The notes beneath the pieces are model-generated. The model was not told where the DNA came from, did not search any database, and saw only the letters and a list, made by a program, of their open reading frames with translations. A program made the translations under genes and the position numbers. DNA of 8,615 nt from JBDIAR01 sp039812545 (lineage in GTDB: Bacteria; Actinomycetota; Actinomycetes; Actinomycetales; Dermatophilaceae), in NCBI GenBank assembly GCA_039812545.1, contig JBDIAR010000145.1:1-8615 (forward strand), given 5' to 3'. Shown one piece after another: positions 5,761 to 8,615 of the stretch. The first letter of the stretch is position 1, and each line of letters opens with the position of its first letter.

Positions 5761-5886
5761 ATGCACAAGCAGTTGTTCGCCCTCGACGGGCGGCAACCCC
5801 GGCATGTCAAGGTGCCCGTCACGGGTTACCGACGGGGGTCGCGGCAGATCGCCGCGGACGTCCGCCGGCAGCGGCGCGCCCGCTGA
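5761..5886 (+). CDS. Possible 41-aa basic protein (unrecognised)
   Basis: ATG 5761 is preceded by AAGGAG (5748-5753) with seven bases between, an excellent ribosome site. The frame runs 41 codons with G/C-rich third positions and ends at TGA 5884-5886. The product begins MHKQLFALDGRQPRHVKVPV and ends in a very basic tail (VRRQRRAR), with a net charge strongly positive, no Cys and no hydrophobic membrane span. I recognise no family; an RNA- or ribosome-associated small protein would fit the charge but is only a guess. It lies 112 bp after whiB7, past two hairpins. A near copy of the start region (GATTCGTCATGC) lies 25 bp upstream, ahead of an ATG at 5736 in another frame. It could be spurious, but the ribosome site argues for translation. 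Confidence 0.5.
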   Translation: MHKQLFALDGRQPRHVKVPVTGYRRGSRQIAADVRRQRRAR

Positions 5887-5960
5887 CGCGGCGCGCCCGC
5901 CCACCGACCGGCATACGGCCTAAGGCATACCGGCAGACCACCGTTCAGGACGGTTCACGA

Positions 5961-5999
5961 CCAGGGCGGGTCTCACCTCACCGGTGGGACCCGCCCTGG
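5961..5999 (+). terminator. Strong 17-bp hairpin upstream of the zinc-ribbon gene
   Basis: CCAGGGCGGGTCTCACC (5961-5977) pairs with GGTGGGACCCGCCCTGG (5983-5999) over 17 positions, including one T/G wobble, with loop TCACC. This is the longest uninterrupted stem I found. No T tract follows on either strand, so it is either a U-less terminator for the whiB7/41-aa transcript or a structured element at the 5' side of the next gene, whose ATG is 13 bases away. Confidence 0.6.
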
Positions 6000-6012
6000 C
6001 ACAATTGCGGCC
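6000..6012 (+). promoter_or_regulatory. Candidate leaderless -10 for the 61-aa zinc-ribbon gene
   Basis: CACAAT at 6000-6005 resembles a -10 box and ends seven bases before ATG 6013. No Shine-Dalgarno precedes that ATG, which suggests a leaderless transcript, as proposed for nudC. The would-be -35 falls inside the hairpin at 5961-5999 and does not match TTGACA, so support is weak. Confidence 0.3.
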
Positions 6013-6198
6013 ATGGACGACGAGGTTCGGGCGTGTGCGTCCTGTGGCAGCGCGCCGCAGGGTGACGACGAGCACGCGTTGGCTCGGGCAACGTGGGCCC
6101 GATCCGTCGAGCGCGGCCGGATCGTGTGGACCTGCCCGACCTGCCAACGGACGTATGCCCGATCGATCGAGGGCAAACTCGACGCGGCCTGGTGGTGA
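6013..6198 (+). CDS. 61-aa zinc-ribbon protein, conserved actinobacterial hypothetical
   Basis: This small cytosolic protein has two CxxC knuckles: C8-x2-C11 in RACASCGSAP and C41-x2-C44 in WTCPTCQRTY, about 30 residues apart, as in zinc ribbons. It ends ARSIEGKLDAAWW. A Cys knuckle followed by (R)xIEGKLxxxWW is, as far as I recall, typical of a family of short hypothetical proteins widespread in actinobacteria; its role is not known to me. ATG 6013 is the first start, there is no ribosome site, and a -10-like box lies close upstream. It converges on the ABC1 kinase gene, whose stop is 53 bp away. The end of the frame lies in an 11-bp tandem repeat. A longer open frame on the other strand (complement of 5920-6147) is less likely because it lacks any recognisable motif. 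Confidence 0.75.
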   Translation: MDDEVRACASCGSAPQGDDEHALARATWARSVERGRIVWTCPTCQRTYARSIEGKLDAAWW

Positions 6199-6209
6199 CC
6201 TGGTGGTGA
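6188..6209 (+). repeat. 11-bp tandem duplication at the stop codon of the zinc-ribbon gene
   Basis: CCTGGTGGTGA occurs twice back to back (6188-6198 and 6199-6209). The first copy encodes the terminal Trp-Trp and the TGA stop; the second is non-coding. This looks like a replication-slippage duplication just after the gene and does not change the protein. Confidence 0.8.
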
Positions 6210-6250
6210 CGATCTGGACCGCGCCGCCGGTGGTCTAGCCCGCTGACCCG

Positions 6251-7564
6251 CTAAGCGAGATCGGCGCCGGGGAAGTAGTCGTTGACCAGGGCGCGCGCCG
6301 GTACGGTGCCGCCGATCTGGCACATCACCCCGATCCCGCCGGCCCACACCCGGTGGATCAGCAGGTATTCCGGTGGCAGATTGATCTTCGTCCCGACCAG
6401 CCCGCCCGGTCGACGCGGATCGGAGAGCTGGGCGAACAGCCCGCGCAGCCACCGGCGGTCGAAGGTGAACGTCGGCTGACGCACCGGGTCGACGAACGGG
6501 TCGAGGTAGGCCAGCAGGTCGCCCGCGTCCATCGTGATGGTGCCCTTGACGAACCCCGCCTGACGCAGCCCCGCCAGCAGGGCATCCCGATCGCCGCGCA
6601 CCGCGGCGGTGATCAGCCGGCCCATGTCGTCGGGCAGACCATCCGGCAGCCGCGCCACCGCGCCGAAGTCGATGATGCCGAGCCGCCCGTCCGGGGTGAT
6701 CCGGAAGTTGCCCGGATGGGGGTCGGCGTGCAGCAGACCCGCGACCGCGGGCCCGGCCATCAGGAACTCCAGGTAGCGGGCGGCCGCCTCGTCGCGTTCG
6801 GCCGGAGTCCCGATCGCGATCACCTCGGACAGCGGCCGACCGTCCTGCCATTCGGTGACCAGGACGTGCTCGGTGGCCGTGACCAGTCGCGGGATCGCGA
6901 AATGCGGGCTGTCGGCGAAGGCGGTGGCGAATCGGTCCTGGTAGTCGCCCTCCAGCCGATAGTCGAGTTCCTCGGCCATCCGGGCTTTGAGCTCGTCGGT
7001 GAGCGGCTTGACGTCGATGCCCGGGATCACCGACCCGGCCGCCCGGGCGAACAGACCGATCTGGTTGAGGTCGGAGATCAGCGCCTCGCGCACCCCCGGG
7101 TACTGGATCTTGACCGCCACGTCCCGCCCGTCATGCCAGGTCGCGCGGTGCACCTGGCCGATCGAGGCGGCCGCCACCGGCTGATCCTGGAAGGCCACGA
7201 ACCGGGTATGCCAGTGCGCGCCGAGTTCGCGATCCAAGATGCCGTGGACCGTGCGCGCCGGTAGAGCCGGCGCCGAGTCCTGCAGCTTGGTCAGAGTCGA
7301 ACGGTAGGGACCGGCCAGGTCGTCGGGCAGCACCGCCTCGAAGATCGACATCGCCTGGCCGACCTTCATGGCCCCGCCCTTGAGCTGGCCGAGGACGGTG
7401 AAGAGTTGTTCTGCCGTGCGCGCCGACAACTCAGCCGCGACGACCTCCGCCGGACGGCCCCCGACCCGCTTGCCGATGCCCAGGGCCGCCCGTCCGGCCA
7501 TGCCGAGCGGGAGCGAGGCGAGCTTGGCGCCTCGCACGACGGCCTTGCGCGGCAGATCGGTCAC
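6251..7564 (-). CDS. ABC1/UbiB (AarF) family atypical kinase-like protein
   Basis: This 437-aa member of the ABC1/ADCK/UbiB protein-kinase-like family corresponds by motif and locus to mycobacterial Rv3197. Family signatures in order: KxGQ motif K67-V-G-Q70 in GAMKVGQAMS; the Ala-rich loop AAAS (131-134) that replaces the Gly-rich loop; VKIQYPG with nucleotide-binding K152; EELDY around 198-202; catalytic loop HADPHPGNF (279-287, D281, N286); and IDFGA with D299. All expected residues are present, so ATPase or unorthodox kinase activity is plausible. I see no membrane segment. Known relatives act in quinone synthesis or on small molecules; Rv3197 has been linked to macrolide tolerance and the whiB7 locus. 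The start is GTG 7564, with GGGGA upstream at a long spacing. It is the second gene of a minus-strand pair, 24 bp after the ThiF-like gene. Confidence 0.92.
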   Translation of the reverse strand: MTDLPRKAVVRGAKLASLPLGMAGRAALGIGKRVGGRPAEVVAAELSARTAEQLFTVLGQLKGGAMKVGQAMSIFEAVLPDDLAGPYRSTLTKLQDSAPALPARTVHGILDRELGAHWHTRFVAFQDQPVAAASIGQVHRATWHDGRDVAVKIQYPGVREALISDLNQIGLFARAAGSVIPGIDVKPLTDELKARMAEELDYRLEGDYQDRFATAFADSPHFAIPRLVTATEHVLVTEWQDGRPLSEVIAIGTPAERDEAAARYLEFLMAGPAVAGLLHADPHPGNFRITPDGRLGIIDFGAVARLPDGLPDDMGRLITAAVRGDRDALLAGLRQAGFVKGTITMDAGDLLAYLDPFVDPVRQPTFTFDRRWLRGLFAQLSDPRRPGGLVGTKINLPPEYLLIHRVWAGGIGVMCQIGGTVPARALVNDYFPGADLA

Positions 7565-7588
7565 CGAGACATTGTCCCCGACGTTCGG

Positions 7589-8615
7589 TCAGCTGGCCGC
7601 CGCCAGTCCGCCCCCGGGGACGCCCGGTGCGCCCGGCGCCGAGTTTCCCCCGGGCCTGCCGTGTCGCGGACAGCGCGGGTGTACCGGCCAATGGCGGACG
7701 ACGGTCCGGGGCAGCGGCAGGGCGACCTCGATGCTCACCCCGAGCGGAGGCGGGCGACCGTCGAGGACGGCATGGACCACGGCCACGCTCATCGCCACGG
7801 CCAGACGTCCGATCGTCGACTCCGCCTCGACCGTGGGCGGCACGAGGGTACGCGCCGGTTCCAGTTGGGCCAGCAGCGTCGGCCAGGCCGGATCCCGGTC
7901 GCTGCGTCGCAGCTCCACACACGTCGGACACGGCATACCGGGACCACCGAGCAGCGGGCCGACGCGGGCCCGGACCCCGTCGATGACCACCGGAAGCGTC
8001 GGCACCCCGGCCTCCTGCCAGAACCGCGCGTCCGCCGTGCCGTGTGTCCCGGTGCTCGGCAACACCACGAGACCCGGCCGGGCCGGCCCGGGCGAACCCG
8101 AGTCGACGTCGGCGCCCGGCTGGGACAGGGCATCGACGGCATACCCGTCGTGGACGGTGCCGACGCCGTCGTGACGCAGCGCGGCCACGATCGCCGTGGG
8201 GATGGTCCCGCGACCGGCCACGCCCACGACGTGCCGGCCGCGGTGCGCGACGAACCGGTTCGCATCGAGGCTGCCGTAGACGTCGGCGAGAAGTTCGGCG
8301 TCCTCGGCCGGCCCCGGCCACCAGGCGGGTGGGCCAGCGCTCGCAAGGTCCGGCGTCCCCGGTGCGGCCAGCAGACCGCGTCGGCCCAGTTCGGCCAGCA
8401 GGTCGAGCCAGCGCTCGCGGGACACCCCGCGGGACCGCGCAAGATCGGTCAGCCGGGCCGTCGTGACCGAGCCGTCGAGCCGACCGATGAGGTCGATTTC
8501 GGCGCGGGACAAGCCGGTGAGGACGACGGCACCCACGTTCGGGTCCACACCGAACTGCACCGAATCGGCGCCCCGGCGCAGGGGACGCAGGTGAGCCTTG
8601 ACCCGGGGCCGATCG
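7589..8615 (-). CDS. ThiF/TOMM cyclodehydratase-like protein, 5' end outside window
   Basis: The frame enters from the right edge with no stop. A GTG at 8560 is possible as start (323 aa), but the 18 codons before it (DRPRVKAHLRPLRRGADS) read like the start of the family domain, so the true start is probably outside the window. The visible part has an N-terminal winged-helix-like region (SRAEIDLIGRLDGS to LGRRGLLAAPG), resembling the peptide-clasp part of E1-like proteins, then RHVVGVAGRGTIPTAIVAAL, a Rossmann-like Gly-rich stretch. CPTC and, near the end, HPRCPRHG form a likely structural zinc site. Relatives are annotated as ThiF-family adenylyltransferase or bacteriocin cyclodehydratase. 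The ATP-binding residues of true E1 enzymes are not obvious, and no precursor peptide gene or YcaO partner is seen. The tail after the zinc site is Gly/Pro-rich. It probably forms an operon with the ABC1 kinase. Confidence 0.75.
   Translation of the reverse strand, partial: DRPRVKAHLRPLRRGADSVQFGVDPNVGAVVLTGLSRAEIDLIGRLDGSVTTARLTDLARSRGVSRERWLDLLAELGRRGLLAAPGTPDLASAGPPAWWPGPAEDAELLADVYGSLDANRFVAHRGRHVVGVAGRGTIPTAIVAALRHDGVGTVHDGYAVDALSQPGADVDSGSPGPARPGLVVLPSTGTHGTADARFWQEAGVPTLPVVIDGVRARVGPLLGGPGMPCPTCVELRRSDRDPAWPTLLAQLEPARTLVPPTVEAESTIGRLAVAMSVAVVHAVLDGRPPPLGVSIEVALPLPRTVVRHWPVHPRCPRHGRPGGNSAPGAPGVPGGGLAAAS

Larger units (their letters stand above)
317..8145. repeat. Dispersed octamer GGCATACC / GGTATGCC (nine copies)
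   Basis: I counted GGCATACC starting at 1388, 3542, 5924, 7932 and 8138, and GGTATGCC at 1081, 2340, 3490 and 7205. The core hexamer GCATAC/GTATGC occurs eight further times (318, 644, 2240, 2981, 4488, 4598, 5911, 6153). Copies lie on both strands, in genes and between genes, and in several codon phases. The range given spans the first to last copy and is not one continuous element. Confidence 0.7.

Noticed and set aside
5121..5822. Minus-strand frame of about 233 codons antisense to whiB7
   Set aside because: It overlaps the certain whiB7 gene and the terminator and shows no domain.
5736..6065. 109-codon plus-strand frame starting at the upstream copy of the duplicated start module
   Set aside because: It overlaps the 41-aa frame, the 17-bp hairpin and the start of the zinc-ribbon gene, and its sequence looks random.
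6353..7264. Plus-strand frame of about 300 codons inside the ABC1 kinase gene
   Set aside because: The minus strand contains every ABC1 motif in order; the plus product is a complement artefact.
7589..8560. RiPP (thiazole/oxazole-modified microcin) biosynthetic cluster suggested by the cyclodehydratase-like gene
   Set aside because: There is no YcaO, dehydrogenase or precursor peptide in the window, and the gene sits in a conserved housekeeping neighbourhood.

Overview
This is a window from a high-GC actinobacterial chromosome. By eye it is about 70% G+C, with strong G/C preference at third codon positions and GTG starts for several genes. It carries the conserved actinobacterial block nudC / mycoredoxin / uvrD2 / whiB7 / ABC1 kinase, which in Mycobacterium tuberculosis lies around Rv3195-Rv3199. 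The overall gene style fits a member of the Micrococcales (for example an Intrasporangiaceae/Dermatophilaceae-like organism), but I cannot place it more precisely.

Layout: a phosphotransferase-fold protein leaves the left edge on the minus strand (1072 to <1). It is divergent, by only 40 bp, from nudC (1113-2099, +), an NADH/NAD-cap pyrophosphatase. nudC overlaps tail-to-tail with mycoredoxin (2086-2364, -). Mycoredoxin is divergent from the DNA helicase uvrD2 (2493-4643, +). After uvrD2 comes the best regulatory segment: an AT-rich WhiB7-type promoter (4741-4778), an 80-codon upstream ORF with a strong ribosome site (4857-5099), a small hairpin on its stop codon, and a textbook intrinsic terminator (5124-5165). 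All of this lies ahead of whiB7 (5343-5648, or 5232-5648 with an in-frame extension). Downstream are a possible 41-codon gene (5761-5886), a 17-bp hairpin (5961-5999) and a 61-aa zinc-ribbon protein (6013-6198). The right part is a minus-strand pair: a ThiF/cyclodehydratase-like protein entering from the right edge (7589 to >8615) followed 24 bp later by an ABC1/UbiB-family atypical kinase (6251-7564).

The genes share a theme of redox, nucleotide and stress housekeeping: NAD(H) or cap hydrolysis, mycothiol-dependent reduction, DNA unwinding, and the master regulator of intrinsic resistance to ribosome-targeting antibiotics. The most informative feature is the whiB7 leader, which looks like a complete translation-coupled attenuator. 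The most unexpected one is a dispersed octamer, GGCATACC/GGTATGCC, found nine times on both strands, in several codon phases and between genes. The phosphotransferase lacks the canonical catalytic Asp (HGN instead of HGD). I saw no IS element, CRISPR array, tRNA, rRNA or phage gene.
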